Shown: piece after piece, positions 33,262 through 42,335 of the stretch
Layout: each line of letters opens with the position of its first letter
Position numbering within the stretch: position 1 is the stretch's first letter
From: UBA8337 sp965662725
Lineage (GTDB): Bacteria; Pseudomonadota; Alphaproteobacteria; RS24
NCBI GenBank assembly: GCA_965662725.1
Contig: CBFIIT010000002.1
Coordinates: forward strand, 62,001-126,000
Length of the DNA: 64,000 nucleotides
Reading direction: 5' to 3'
Program-made: the position numbers and the translations under genes
Notes under the pieces: generated by a model
The model's input: only the letters and a program-made list of their open reading frames with translations
Databases searched by the model: none
Told to the model about the DNA's origin: nothing

Positions 33262-35025
33262 TCAGTTAGACGAGACCGGCAGGAAATCCAACCGCCGGTC
33301 TTGTTTTTTATAGACCGGCCAACTTTCGGCGGCGAGAATACGTTGGCTTTGCGCATCTTGATACAGCCGATTGCGATAAATCCATAAATTGGCCATTACT
33401 TTTTGTATGTAGCCGCGTGTTTCGGGTGCCGGCAGGCTTTCGATAAACAGCAGCGGGTCTTGCACATCTTTCAATTCACGCCGCCAACGACGCACATTGC
33501 CCGGCCCGCCATTATAAGCGGCCAACACATGCACAATGGAGCCGCTGAAGTAATCTTCGCCCATTAACATGGAAAGATATTTCTGACCGATTTCCAAATT
33601 CAGTTCAGCATTTAAAAGCTGGTCGCGGTTTTTGCGCTGGTAAAGCGAGCGGTCACCAGTGACAAAGGCGGCTGTGCCGGGCATGACTTGCATCAGCCCG
33701 CGCGCACCGGCATGCGATTTGGCTTTTGCTTTAAAGCGACTTTCTTGCCGAATGAGGGCCAACAGTAAAGCGCGGTCAATATCGCCTTGCGCAATATCAA
33801 CGACCGGATAGCTGCCTTCGTAAAGTGGCAAGGGCAGGCCATTGGCCATGCTGCCACCAAGCCGCGAAGCCAGCGCCAATTGAACAGCCGGATAATCATT
33901 ATCGCGCGCATAAGCCAAAAGCGCGCGCGCTTCCAATTCGCTCAATCGTTCTTGTAAATAAAGCAGTTCAAGCTCTGCCAATTCATCTTGTGCCGCGGCA
34001 CGCAAGGCCTCAGCGCGGCGGATGGCCGGATGGGCGGTAAACAGACCGGCATTTTCGGCAGAGGCACGACGCCAATCAACAATCACTCCGCCGCGCATAT
34101 GCTGCATGGCTAAAAGCGCATAAAAATTCGGCCCTGTGGTCGCGGCGGCGCGGAAATGTTCTTCTGCTTGCACCAGCTTACCAAGACGGCGCAAACTGCG
34201 CGCTGCCCAATATGAGGCTTGCGCGCGCAACGGTGCGCTGGCCGTGCGGTTCTCGGCCAGAAACTCAAAATGCGTGACCGCCAATTCAATCTGTCCGAGG
34301 CGGAAAGCAGCAAGACCGGCATGCCAATCGGCCAATTGCACAAATTGGCGAGACGCGGCAGCTTTGCGGGCCAGTTCCAAGGCTTTCGGCACTTTGCCCT
34401 CAATATAATAAGAGCGCGCAATCAGCGAGGTCAGGAAATCTTTCTCGGCTTTCTTCAATCGCCGCGCTTGATTTTTCTCGCCAATATATTTCAGCGCTTG
34501 CGTCGGGCGTTCGCGGCGCACCAAATATTGCACGCGATTCTTAATCCGCCGCGCCGAGCGGGTTTTAAAAACTTGTGGTCCGGCTGATAATCTCTCATTG
34601 AAATAAACCCGCGATGGTGGCCGTTTCGGCATGGAGACACCGCGCGGTTTGCGTCTCTGCGCCAGCTTATAGACGCGCCATGCGCCCGGCTGGTCGGCAT
34701 AATTTTTCAGCCAATCGCGCAATTCCGTCCAGCGCGCACGATAGCCGGTCGGGTGCATATAGCGTTGAAACAAGACATGCCCCATCAACGTCGTGTCTTC
34801 GACCTGTCGGATAAGTTTATCGGCGCGGCGCCATTTGGCGTTTTCTTGCAGGGCAAAAATATTTTGATAAAGCCGGCTGTCGGGCAGCTTGGCCGGCGCA
34901 ATATAGTCGGGGCGGGGCGGCGGCGGCGACATGCTTTTTGCCGCCATAGCAGGCGCAAAAAACATGACGCCAGCAATAAGCGCGGCAGCAAGAATAGCCG
35001 CAGAGAAATTATGCTTTGCGTTCAT
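33262..35025 (-). CDS. Soluble lytic murein transglycosylase (SLT family)
   Basis: A signal peptide (about residues 1-28) exports this 587-residue protein to the periplasm, where it would cleave peptidoglycan to 1,6-anhydro products. A long helical superhelix region (about 60-420) with repeated helix pairs precedes the C-terminal SLT domain. The catalytic Glu is in ALIRQESRFKAKAKSHAGARGLMQVMPGTA, followed by a LAAYNGGPGNVRRW motif. The ATG at 35025 overlaps the TGA of the upstream uracil-DNA glycosylase by four bases, supporting coupling. An in-frame ATG at 35052 lies inside the glycosylase gene and is less likely. Its 3' end contains the terminator of the Fo operon. Confidence 0.92.
   Translation of the reverse strand: MNAKHNFSAAILAAALIAGVMFFAPAMAAKSMSPPPPRPDYIAPAKLPDSRLYQNIFALQENAKWRRADKLIRQVEDTTLMGHVLFQRYMHPTGYRARWTELRDWLKNYADQPGAWRVYKLAQRRKPRGVSMPKRPPSRVYFNERLSAGPQVFKTRSARRIKNRVQYLVRRERPTQALKYIGEKNQARRLKKAEKDFLTSLIARSYYIEGKVPKALELARKAAASRQFVQLADWHAGLAAFRLGQIELAVTHFEFLAENRTASAPLRAQASYWAARSLRRLGKLVQAEEHFRAAATTGPNFYALLAMQHMRGGVIVDWRRASAENAGLFTAHPAIRRAEALRAAAQDELAELELLYLQERLSELEARALLAYARDNDYPAVQLALASRLGGSMANGLPLPLYEGSYPVVDIAQGDIDRALLLALIRQESRFKAKAKSHAGARGLMQVMPGTAAFVTGDRSLYQRKNRDQLLNAELNLEIGQKYLSMLMGEDYFSGSIVHVLAAYNGGPGNVRRWRRELKDVQDPLLFIESLPAPETRGYIQKVMANLWIYRNRLYQDAQSQRILAAESWPVYKKQDRRLDFLPVSSN
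33271..33309 (+). terminator. Terminator of the Fo operon, inside the convergent gene
   Basis: A ten-pair stem, CGAGACCGGC with GCCGGTCTTG (one G-T pair) around a 13-base loop, is followed by six T on the plus strand. It lies just after atpF and within the last codons of the lytic transglycosylase gene on the minus strand. Confidence 0.7.
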
Positions 35026-35912
35026 TCTGCCAGCTTTTCTTTCAAGCGGCATAAATCGGCCCAGACATCAACTTTGGTCTCAGGGCGGCGCAGCACATAA
35101 GCCGGATGCAAAAGCGGCAATGCCGGTATTTCGCTTTCGCCGGCTTGATAATTTTGCCATTGGCCGCGTAATTTGGTGATACCTGTTTCGGTATCCAGCA
35201 ACGTCTTATTTGAAATATTGCCGACCAGCAGCAATATATCCGGCTTTGCCAATTCAATATGACGGCTGATGAACGGCTTGCATAAAGCAATCTCATCGGC
35301 CGACGGGGTGCGATTGCCCGGCGGTCGCCAAGGTACGACATTGGAAATATATAAATTCTCGGCGCGGCTGATACCGATTGCGGCCAGCATTAAATCCAGA
35401 AATTGGCCGGAGCGGCCGACAAAAGGCTTGCCTTGCCGGTCTTCATCTTGGCCCGGTGCCTCGCCGATAAGCATGATTTTTGCCCCTTCAACGCCATCGC
35501 AAAAGACCAGATTTTTCGCTGTGGTTTTCAATTGGCAGCCATCAAAACCGGCCATGGCGTCTTGTAAATCTGCGAGTGAGTTGGCGTTTTTGGCCAGCGC
35601 CGCCGCATCGCTTATGGCTTCGGCAGAAGATAATGATGAAGCTAGAGAGGCGGTTACAGGTTCCGCCATATTTGTCGGTGAAGCAGTCGGGGCTGCTATC
35701 GGCGTTTCTGCTGTCGGCGGCGCACTGTTTTGCGTCGTTTCCGCATCAATTGAAGGCAATGTTGATGGCGTGTTTAGGGGCGGGGATGATGGCGCGGTTT
35801 CAACCGCTGCGTAATGGTCAACCGGCGCATCGGCAAGCATATCAGTGCAGCCCGCCTCAATATGCTGGCGCAGATAATCGATAATTTCAGCTTGTGACAG
35901 CGTATTATTCAT
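35022..35912 (-). CDS. Uracil-DNA glycosylase, family 4/5-like
   Basis: The C-terminal half (about residues 120-296) is a UDG superfamily domain. Motif A is visible as GEAPGQDEDRQGKPFVGRSGQFLDLML (Glu151), and the later HPAY stretch is in LLHPAYVLRRP. Cys126 and Cys138 flank the start of the domain, and a third Cys is in DEIALCKPFI, consistent with the iron-sulfur cluster of family 4. The N-terminal part (about 35-105) is a Pro/Thr/Ser/Ala-rich low-complexity linker after a short helix, LSQAEIIDYLRQHIEAG. The reaction is removal of uracil from DNA. It shares a four-base overlap with the downstream lytic transglycosylase. Confidence 0.88.
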   Translation of the reverse strand: MNNTLSQAEIIDYLRQHIEAGCTDMLADAPVDHYAAVETAPSSPPLNTPSTLPSIDAETTQNSAPPTAETPIAAPTASPTNMAEPVTASLASSLSSAEAISDAAALAKNANSLADLQDAMAGFDGCQLKTTAKNLVFCDGVEGAKIMLIGEAPGQDEDRQGKPFVGRSGQFLDLMLAAIGISRAENLYISNVVPWRPPGNRTPSADEIALCKPFISRHIELAKPDILLLVGNISNKTLLDTETGITKLRGQWQNYQAGESEIPALPLLHPAYVLRRPETKVDVWADLCRLKEKLAE

Positions 35913-35954
35913 TTTCCCTATCTCGCCCTCACTTTTGGCTTAACGTCTCAACTG

Positions 35955-36008
35955 ACCCTGACATTCGGGACGACCCTGACATTCGGGACGACCCTGACAT
36001 TCGGGACG
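35955..36008. repeat. Three exact 18-bp tandem repeats
   Basis: The unit ACCCTGACATTCGGGACG occurs three times without change at 35955-35972, 35973-35990 and 35991-36008. It sits in the 244-bp divergent region between the uracil-DNA glycosylase and ETF-QO genes. Each unit holds imperfect inverted symmetry (CCCTGA/TTCGGG). The rest of the region, 36009-36156, shows no gene; GGGAG precedes the ETF-QO start. Confidence 0.95.
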
Positions 36009-36156
36009 ACAATGGCGCGGCCGAATCCATCTTGCAACTATTCTAACATGACATTGGGTCGCATAGTCGATATTTGCGAAAATCATGCGAAACCTTTAGA
36101 TTACGCGTGAATGAAACGCATCGGCGCGCCGCGCGTCGCCGTTAAGGGAGCACAAA

Positions 36157-37869
36157 ATGAGTGAATTGCCGGTTAATCAGGTAAATGCCCGTCAAGGTTG
36201 GGCTTTGGCGCCGGAAGAGCGCGAAGGCATGGAATATGATGTGGTGATTGTCGGTGGTGGTCCCGCTGGCCTATCTGCTGCCATTCGGTTGAAACAAATG
36301 GCGGCCGAAAAGGGCGAAGAAGTTTCTGTTTGCGTGCTGGAAAAAGGCTCGGAAATCGGTGCGCATATCTTATCCGGCGCGGTGATTGACCCGGTCGGCA
36401 TTGAACGCTTATTCCCTGATTGGAAGGAAATGGGTGCGCCGCTGGAAACCGAAGTCACGGATGACCGGTTCTTGGTTCTTGGCCCGGCCGGCTCGTTTCC
36501 GCTGCCGAATTTCATGCTGCCGCCGCTGATGAAGAATCACGGCAATTACATTGCCAGCCTCGGCAATGTGGCGCGTTGGTTGGCCGAACAAGCAGAAAAT
36601 ATGGGCGTGGAAATTTATCCGGGCTTCGCCGCCGCTGAATTGCTGTTTGATGAAAACGGTGCGGTGCGCGGTGTTGCCACGGGCGATATGGGCGTCTCAA
36701 AAGAAGGCGAGAAAAAAGACGGTTGGATGCCGGGCATGGAATTGCTGGCCAAATATACATTGCTTGGCGAAGGGGTGCGCGGCTCCTTGTCGAAAGCGGC
36801 GATTGCCAATTATGAGCTGGATAAAGACAGCGATTATCAAAAATTCGGCATTGGCATTAAAGAATTATGGCAGGTTGATGCGTCTCAGCACAAACCGGGT
36901 TTTGTGCAGCACACATTGGGCTGGCCTTTGGACAATCAAACCGGCGGCGGGTCATGGATGTATCACTTTGGTGATGGTTTTGTTTCGATCGGTTTTGTCA
37001 CCCATTTGAATTATCAAAATCCGCATTTATCGCCATTTGACGAGTTCCAACGCTTCAAAATGCATCCGGCCATCAAGCCGGTTTTGCAAGGCGGCAAGCG
37101 TGTCTCTTATGGCGCGCGGGCGATTACTGAAGGTGGCTATCAATCAGTGCCGAAGCTGGCTTTTCCGGGCGGCGCGCTTATTGGTTGCTCTGCCGGTTTT
37201 GTAAATGTGCCACGCATTAAAGGCAGCCATAACGCAATGGAAACCGGCATTATGGCAGCGGAAGCAGCGTTTGAAGCTGTTAGTGGCGGACGTAGCCATG
37301 ATGAATTGACTGCCTATCAAGAAGCCTATAACGGCTCACGCGTTGCCAAAGAATTGAAAATGGTGCGCAATGTGAAGCCGCTTTTGTCAAAATTCGGCAA
37401 TTTTATCGGCACGATTTTGGGCGGTGCAGAAATGTGGATGCGTACTTTGGGCATCGGCCTGCCATTCACTTTGAGCCATGGCAAGCCGGATTATGCGGCG
37501 CTGAAAAAGGCCTCTGAATGCAAGCCGATTGATTATCCGAAACCGGATGGCGAAGTGGCATTTGATAAATTGTCATCAGTATTTTTGTCAGCCACCAATC
37601 ATGAAGAAGACCAGCCGGCGCATTTGACCTTGAAAGATCCGTCGGTTCCGGTTGAAGTGAATTTGCGAGATTATGACGAACCGGCGCAGCGTTATTGCCC
37701 GGCCGGTGTTTATGAGATTGTCGCTGAAGAAGATGGCAGCAATCCGCGTTTGCAAATCAATGCGCAAAACTGCGTTCATTGTAAGACGTGCGATATTAAA
37801 TGCCCCAGCCAGAATATTAACTGGGTGGTTCCGGAAGGGGCCGGCGGGCCGAATTATCCGAATATGTAA
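36157..37869 (+). CDS. Electron transfer flavoprotein-ubiquinone oxidoreductase
   Basis: ETF-QO passes electrons from reduced ETF, fed by acyl-CoA and amino-acid dehydrogenases, to ubiquinone in the membrane. The FAD-binding VVIVGGGPAGLSAAIRLK starts near residue 31. The C-terminal ferredoxin-like domain has the 4Fe-4S cysteines 539, 542, 545 and 549 in CVHCKTCDIKCPSQN. The quinone-binding amphipathic part around LPNFMLPPLMKNHGNYIASLG is present. The 570-residue length is normal. ATG 36157 follows GGGAG. The ETF subunits are not in this window. Confidence 0.96.
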   Translation: MSELPVNQVNARQGWALAPEEREGMEYDVVIVGGGPAGLSAAIRLKQMAAEKGEEVSVCVLEKGSEIGAHILSGAVIDPVGIERLFPDWKEMGAPLETEVTDDRFLVLGPAGSFPLPNFMLPPLMKNHGNYIASLGNVARWLAEQAENMGVEIYPGFAAAELLFDENGAVRGVATGDMGVSKEGEKKDGWMPGMELLAKYTLLGEGVRGSLSKAAIANYELDKDSDYQKFGIGIKELWQVDASQHKPGFVQHTLGWPLDNQTGGGSWMYHFGDGFVSIGFVTHLNYQNPHLSPFDEFQRFKMHPAIKPVLQGGKRVSYGARAITEGGYQSVPKLAFPGGALIGCSAGFVNVPRIKGSHNAMETGIMAAEAAFEAVSGGRSHDELTAYQEAYNGSRVAKELKMVRNVKPLLSKFGNFIGTILGGAEMWMRTLGIGLPFTLSHGKPDYAALKKASECKPIDYPKPDGEVAFDKLSSVFLSATNHEEDQPAHLTLKDPSVPVEVNLRDYDEPAQRYCPAGVYEIVAEEDGSNPRLQINAQNCVHCKTCDIKCPSQNINWVVPEGAGGPNYPNM

Positions 37870-37897
37870 TTTCGGAGCCTGAAGTGAGGTGAACCAC

Positions 37898-39634
37898 GTG
37901 ACATGGCGGCATTATCTACTTATCGGTTTGGCGGCCATTAGTTTGCTGGTAGCTTCGGCTGCCGTGTTCATTTCGCAGAAAGTCGAAGAATTTATTGTTG
38001 ACCAAGGCTCTGCCGGCGCGTTTCTGGCAGCACGGCAAGCGACAAGGTTGAACGATGCCGCCGCGGCCGGCGATTATTGGGAAATGGCGCTGGCGGCGCG
38101 GCCCGATAATGAAGAATTGCTGACCTCGGCCATGCAGTCGAAATTGCTGGCCGGTGACACGCAAGCGGCGTTGGAATTGGCGCGTCGCCTCATCATGGCG
38201 CGGCCAAACAGCCAGCAAGCGCATATTCTTTTGGCCACAGATGCGTTTACCCAATCGCAATTTGATTTGGCCTTGGATCATATTAAAGAAATGTCGAACG
38301 GGCCATTGGCCAGCCTGCTCGGCCCGAATATGGAATTATGGATTGCTCGCGCCACAAATGATGAAGCGTTGGGCGCCTCGGCCATTAAACGCATGTCGCG
38401 GGCCAGTGCATTTGCCGCCGTGCCTTTGGTGCAGGCGGCGCATGTGTTGGAGCTAAACGGAAATAGTGACGCGGCGCGCGCGCATTATTTGGATGCGGTC
38501 AAGTCCGGTGCGGCGCGTTATTTATATTTCATTTTGGCCTATGGCGCGTTTCTTGAACGGCAAGGCGAAATCGATAAAGCCGGTAAATTATATGCGTTTT
38601 ATCAAGCCGGACATATTGAGCATCCGCATGTAACCGAAGCGCAAGCGCGGCTGGAGCGCGATGAGGAACCGGTTCTGGAAGATAATCCAAAAGCCGGTTT
38701 GGCGATGGCCTTTGCCGCGATTGGCGAGGCAATGGAGCGGGAAGAGCGGTTTGACTTGGCGCTTGGTTATTACCGTTTGGCCGATTATCTGGATGACGAT
38801 AATGAACTTGTCGGCTTTTCGCTTGGTCTGATGTTGGCCGAACGCGGACGGCTGGAAGAAGCGGCGGCACAGTTTGCCCGCTTGCCGGAAAATGCTCTTT
38901 TATATCGCGATGCGCAAATTCAACGCGCGCAATCTTTGTTTGAAGCCGATGCCGGTGAAGCGGCGATTGCGGTTTTGACCAAGCAATTAAAACGCGCGCC
39001 GGATGATCGTGACCTTCTCATATCTTTGGGTGATTTATATCGCGCCAATGAGCGTTTTACCGAAGCCGAAAACATGTATGACCGTGCTGTCGGATTGATT
39101 GACGAAGATAGCGCCCGCGATTGGCATTTATATTTTGTTCGCGGCATGATGCGCGAGCGGCTGGATAATTGGGATATGGCGGAGAGCGATTTGCAGCGCG
39201 CCCGAAAATTATCTGGTGATGAGCCGCATGTGCTGAATTATCTCGGCTATAGCTGGATTGACCAAGGTTTATATCTGGAAGAGGGGCTGAAAATCATTCG
39301 CGAAGCGGTGAAGAAACAGCCGAAAAACGGCGCTTTTGTCGATAGTCTCGGCTGGGCGCATTATCGGCTTGGCAATTATAAAAAAGCCCTGGGCGTGCTG
39401 GAGCGCGCGTCATTATTGGAGCCGACTGATCCGGTGATTACCGATCATTTGGGCGATGCGTTATGGCGCAATGGCCGCGAGGTTGAGGCGCGTTATCAGT
39501 GGCGCAAGGCATTGGCCTTTGACCCGACGGATGAAGATCGGGCGAAAATCGAGAATAAGCTTTTGACAGGGCTTGGCGCGCCGGAGCCGGAAAAACCGGA
39601 AGCGCGCATGCCGCGCGGTGGCACGGCGATTTAA
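37898..39634 (+). CDS. Membrane-anchored TPR protein, 578 aa
   Basis: The N-terminus has a transmembrane or signal helix (about residues 6-26), followed by repeated tetratricopeptide motifs over most of the length. Examples are AAAAGDYWEMALAARPDNEELL, RFDLALGYYRLADYLDDDNELV and GWAHYRLGNYKKALGVLERASLLEPTDPV. No catalytic domain is seen. The function is unknown; TPR arrays bind other proteins, and the position before ispE is conserved in alphaproteobacteria. The GTG at 37898 has AGGTGA five bases upstream; a GTG at 37889 overlaps that site. Confidence 0.85.
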   Translation: MTWRHYLLIGLAAISLLVASAAVFISQKVEEFIVDQGSAGAFLAARQATRLNDAAAAGDYWEMALAARPDNEELLTSAMQSKLLAGDTQAALELARRLIMARPNSQQAHILLATDAFTQSQFDLALDHIKEMSNGPLASLLGPNMELWIARATNDEALGASAIKRMSRASAFAAVPLVQAAHVLELNGNSDAARAHYLDAVKSGAARYLYFILAYGAFLERQGEIDKAGKLYAFYQAGHIEHPHVTEAQARLERDEEPVLEDNPKAGLAMAFAAIGEAMEREERFDLALGYYRLADYLDDDNELVGFSLGLMLAERGRLEEAAAQFARLPENALLYRDAQIQRAQSLFEADAGEAAIAVLTKQLKRAPDDRDLLISLGDLYRANERFTEAENMYDRAVGLIDEDSARDWHLYFVRGMMRERLDNWDMAESDLQRARKLSGDEPHVLNYLGYSWIDQGLYLEEGLKIIREAVKKQPKNGAFVDSLGWAHYRLGNYKKALGVLERASLLEPTDPVITDHLGDALWRNGREVEARYQWRKALAFDPTDEDRAKIENKLLTGLGAPEPEKPEARMPRGGTAI

Positions 39635-39635
39635 T

Positions 39636-40556
39636 ATGCTGAGCCTGTTTGCGGCGGCGAAAATAAATCTCACTTTAAAAGTGCTGGGTCGGCGTGCTGA
39701 CGGCTATCACGGCCTGGAAAGTCTGGTCGCCTTCGCTGATATTGGCGATCAGATATTTGTCAAAAAAGCCGATGAAACGGCGTTATCGATTGTCGGCCCC
39801 TTTGCCGCCGCATTGAATAGCCCCGAAGAGATATCTGACAATCTGGTGCTTCGGGCGCTGGCTTTATTGGAAGTGGCGGCGGAGCGGGCCTTGCCGAGCG
39901 ATATTGTTTTGCAAAAAAACCTGCCTGTGGCGTCCGGCATTGGCGGCGGCTCAGCCGATGCGGCGGCGGCGCTTCGCGGATTGGCTGCTTTGCATGAATT
40001 GGATATTGATTTAATGCCCTTGGCGGCTGAATTGGGCGCCGATGTGCCGGTCTGCTTATCAACACAAGCGGCTTGGATGAGCGGTATCGGTCATGATATT
40101 GCCCCGCTTCCGGCCTTGCCGGATGCCGATATTGTGCTGGTCAATCCGCGCTTGGCAGTGGCCACGGCCAGCGTGTTCAGCGCGCTTGATGCGTCGGAAA
40201 AGCTACGAGCGAGCGCGCCTGCGCCGCAAGCCTTCGCCGATGTGTCGGCTTGGTTGGCGTTTTTGAAGCGTGCCGGAAATGATTTACAGGCGGCGGCAAT
40301 CAGCCTTGCGCCAGAAATTGCTGATTGTCTCGCCGGTTTAGAAAAAGCCGGTGCGCCGATGCATGCAATGAGCGGTTCGGGCGCGACATGCTTTGCGCTG
40401 TGTCCGCCGGGGCAAGGCAAGGCATTGGCAGCGCGTTATCGCACTTTGCGTGATAAGGATTGGGTGATGGCCGGACGCTTAATAAGCGCGGGCGATGCAG
40501 AAATCGACCACCCGGATGAGCGTGTCGCGGGTATCGCTGGCAGCGAACAGACCTAA
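39636..40556 (+). CDS. ispE: 4-diphosphocytidyl-2-C-methyl-D-erythritol kinase
   Basis: IspE phosphorylates CDP-methylerythritol in the MEP isoprenoid pathway. The GHMP-kinase marks are the N-terminal AAAKINLTLKVLGRRADGYHGLESL and the phosphate loop PVASGIGGGSADAAAALRGL. The C-terminal MSGSGATCFAL completes the fold. The protein is 306 residues. It starts one base after the TPR gene's TAA. The normal end, DWVMAGRL, is followed by about 20 more residues that overlap the 3' end of the convergent polyprenyl synthase by 78 bases. Confidence 0.94.
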   Translation: MLSLFAAAKINLTLKVLGRRADGYHGLESLVAFADIGDQIFVKKADETALSIVGPFAAALNSPEEISDNLVLRALALLEVAAERALPSDIVLQKNLPVASGIGGGSADAAAALRGLAALHELDIDLMPLAAELGADVPVCLSTQAAWMSGIGHDIAPLPALPDADIVLVNPRLAVATASVFSALDASEKLRASAPAPQAFADVSAWLAFLKRAGNDLQAAAISLAPEIADCLAGLEKAGAPMHAMSGSGATCFALCPPGQGKALAARYRTLRDKDWVMAGRLISAGDAEIDHPDERVAGIAGSEQT

Positions 40557-41498
40557 AGCATCTTTTGCGCGGTCGCCATAATGGCGCGCCCGCTCAACCG
40601 TATCAGCCAACGCATTGGTTTGTTTCATCAGTTCAATTGTTTTGGCCAAGATTTCGGCATCATCTTGCGGGTTTTTAACCGCTTCGTCCCAAAATGCCCG
40701 CGCCGTATCATCGCTGCGGTGATAAGCCAGAATTAACGGTAATGTGACTTTGCCTTCGCGAAAATCTTCGCCGATATTTTTGCCCAATACATCATTGATG
40801 CTGCCGTAATCAAGCGCGTCATCAACCAATTGAAAAGCGATACCAAGATTGCGCCCGTAAGCGGTCAATGCCGCTTGCTTGGCTGCATCCGCACCGGCAA
40901 TGACACTGCCGACTTCAGCCGCTGCTGCGAATAAGGCGGCGGTTTTGGCATCGATGATTTGTAAATATTTATCTTCGCTGACTTGCGCATTATTCATCGC
41001 GGCCAATTGCATGACTTCGCCTTCAGCAATCAAAGCGGCGGCGGCGGATAGAATATCAAGTGCCGGTAATGAGCCGGCAGCCACCATCATACGAAACGCT
41101 TGGCCAAGTAGAAAGTCACCGACCAATACACTGGCCGGATTGCCCCAGAGATTGCGCGCCGTCGGCTTACCGCGCCGCATATCGCTGTCATCAACAACAT
41201 CATCATGCAGCAAAGTGGCAGTGTGCATATACTCAACAGCCGCTGCCATTGTGATATGGCTTTGCCCTTCATAGCCGCATAATTTTGCTGCCGATAGCGT
41301 CAATAGCGGTCGCAATCTTTTGCCACCGGCGCCGATTAAATGATCGGAAATTGCCGGAATGAGATCGGCGGCCGATTGCATATGCTTGCTGATTTCCAAT
41401 TCGGTTTTTTGCAAATCATCGGCAAACAGCGATTGTAAATCGGTCAGCGCATCATCTGTGCCGCGTGTCGTCTCGCTAAAATTGATAATCTCTGCCAT
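40479..41498 (-). CDS. Polyprenyl diphosphate synthase (long-chain, ubiquinone side chain type)
   Basis: This 339-residue trans-prenyltransferase has the first Asp-rich motif in LLHDDVVDDSDMRRG and the second in QLVDDALDYG. It also has the N-terminal GGKRLRPLLTL and the GEVMQL helix. It is most similar to the octaprenyl/decaprenyl synthases that make the ubiquinone side chain; the chain length cannot be read from the motifs. Its C-terminus (DTRDTLIRVVDFCIARAY) is encoded opposite the end of ispE. It uses precursors from the same pathway as IspE and IspH. Confidence 0.92.
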   Translation of the reverse strand: MAEIINFSETTRGTDDALTDLQSLFADDLQKTELEISKHMQSAADLIPAISDHLIGAGGKRLRPLLTLSAAKLCGYEGQSHITMAAAVEYMHTATLLHDDVVDDSDMRRGKPTARNLWGNPASVLVGDFLLGQAFRMMVAAGSLPALDILSAAAALIAEGEVMQLAAMNNAQVSEDKYLQIIDAKTAALFAAAAEVGSVIAGADAAKQAALTAYGRNLGIAFQLVDDALDYGSINDVLGKNIGEDFREGKVTLPLILAYHRSDDTARAFWDEAVKNPQDDAEILAKTIELMKQTNALADTVERARHYGDRAKDALGLFAASDTRDTLIRVVDFCIARAY

Positions 41499-41558
41499 AA
41501 TCTAACGGATTATCTGACAAATGGGCCGCCGGTCAAGGAAAACAGCCGAGACGAATGG

Positions 41559-42326
41559 ATGCAGGGCGAAAAAGCATATAGCGAAGACGGTTTTTTAGGC
41601 GGCGCATTGGTTTTGCGCCAGCCGCAAGACGGTTTTCGCTCGGGCCATGATGCGGTTTTATTGGCCGCTTCTGCCGCCCCGCCACGCGGCGGGCATATTG
41701 CCGAATTGGGCAGCGGCGCCGGGGTTGCCACGCTATGCGTTTTGGCACGGCGCAAAGATGTTGAAGTGACAGGCATTGAATTTGATGAAAAATTGGTTGA
41801 ACTGGCAACAAATAACGCTGTCGCCAATGAGGTGCAGGCGCGCGCCCATTTTCGCCGAGGCGATATTAGTGGGCCGTTTAATGATTTGCATCTCGTCGCC
41901 AATAGTTTTGATGAGGTGATTGCCAATCCGCCGTTTCACGATAGCGGCACAGTTCCCGAAATAACGCATGAGGGCAAAGCGCGAGCGCATATCGGCATTG
42001 AGGGAACGCTGGATAGCTGGGTGAAATGCGCCTGTGCGCTGACCCGGGCTAAAGGATATGTCACTTTCATTCATCGCGCTGATGCGCTGGACCGCCTTTT
42101 GACGGTGATGCAAAAGCGTTTGGGCGATTTGCATATTCTGCCGATACAGCCGAAACCGGATGCCGCGGCGGGGCGTGTTTTGGTGCGTGGGCGGCGGGAC
42201 GCGAAAGCGCCGGTGACGCTTTTGCCGCCTTTGGTTTTACAAGATGCGACCGGTAAGGCCAGCGCCGCGGCTGAGGCGGTTTTGAGGCATGGCGAGGCGC
42301 TTGCTTTTGCCGGAAACGGCGTTTAG
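41559..42326 (+). CDS. TrmN6/YfiC-like SAM-dependent methyltransferase
   Basis: The S-adenosylmethionine motif is IAELGSGAGVATLCVLAR and the N6-adenine-type catalytic motif is VIANPPFHDSG. The N-terminal DGFLGGALVLRQPQDGFRSGHDAVLLAA is the pattern of tRNA1(Val) adenine-37 N6-methyltransferases (COG4123), so tRNA modification is the likely role. The 255-residue length fits. It diverges from the polyprenyl synthase and precedes glyQ by nine bases. There is no strong ribosome site; ATG 41559 is the first start that keeps the family N-terminus. Confidence 0.85.
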   Translation: MQGEKAYSEDGFLGGALVLRQPQDGFRSGHDAVLLAASAAPPRGGHIAELGSGAGVATLCVLARRKDVEVTGIEFDEKLVELATNNAVANEVQARAHFRRGDISGPFNDLHLVANSFDEVIANPPFHDSGTVPEITHEGKARAHIGIEGTLDSWVKCACALTRAKGYVTFIHRADALDRLLTVMQKRLGDLHILPIQPKPDAAAGRVLVRGRRDAKAPVTLLPPLVLQDATGKASAAAEAVLRHGEALAFAGNGV

Positions 42327-42335
42327 GTTCCGCTC

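Noticed and set aside
35955..36008. CRISPR-like repeat array
   Set aside because: The units are directly adjacent with no spacers and there are no cas genes.
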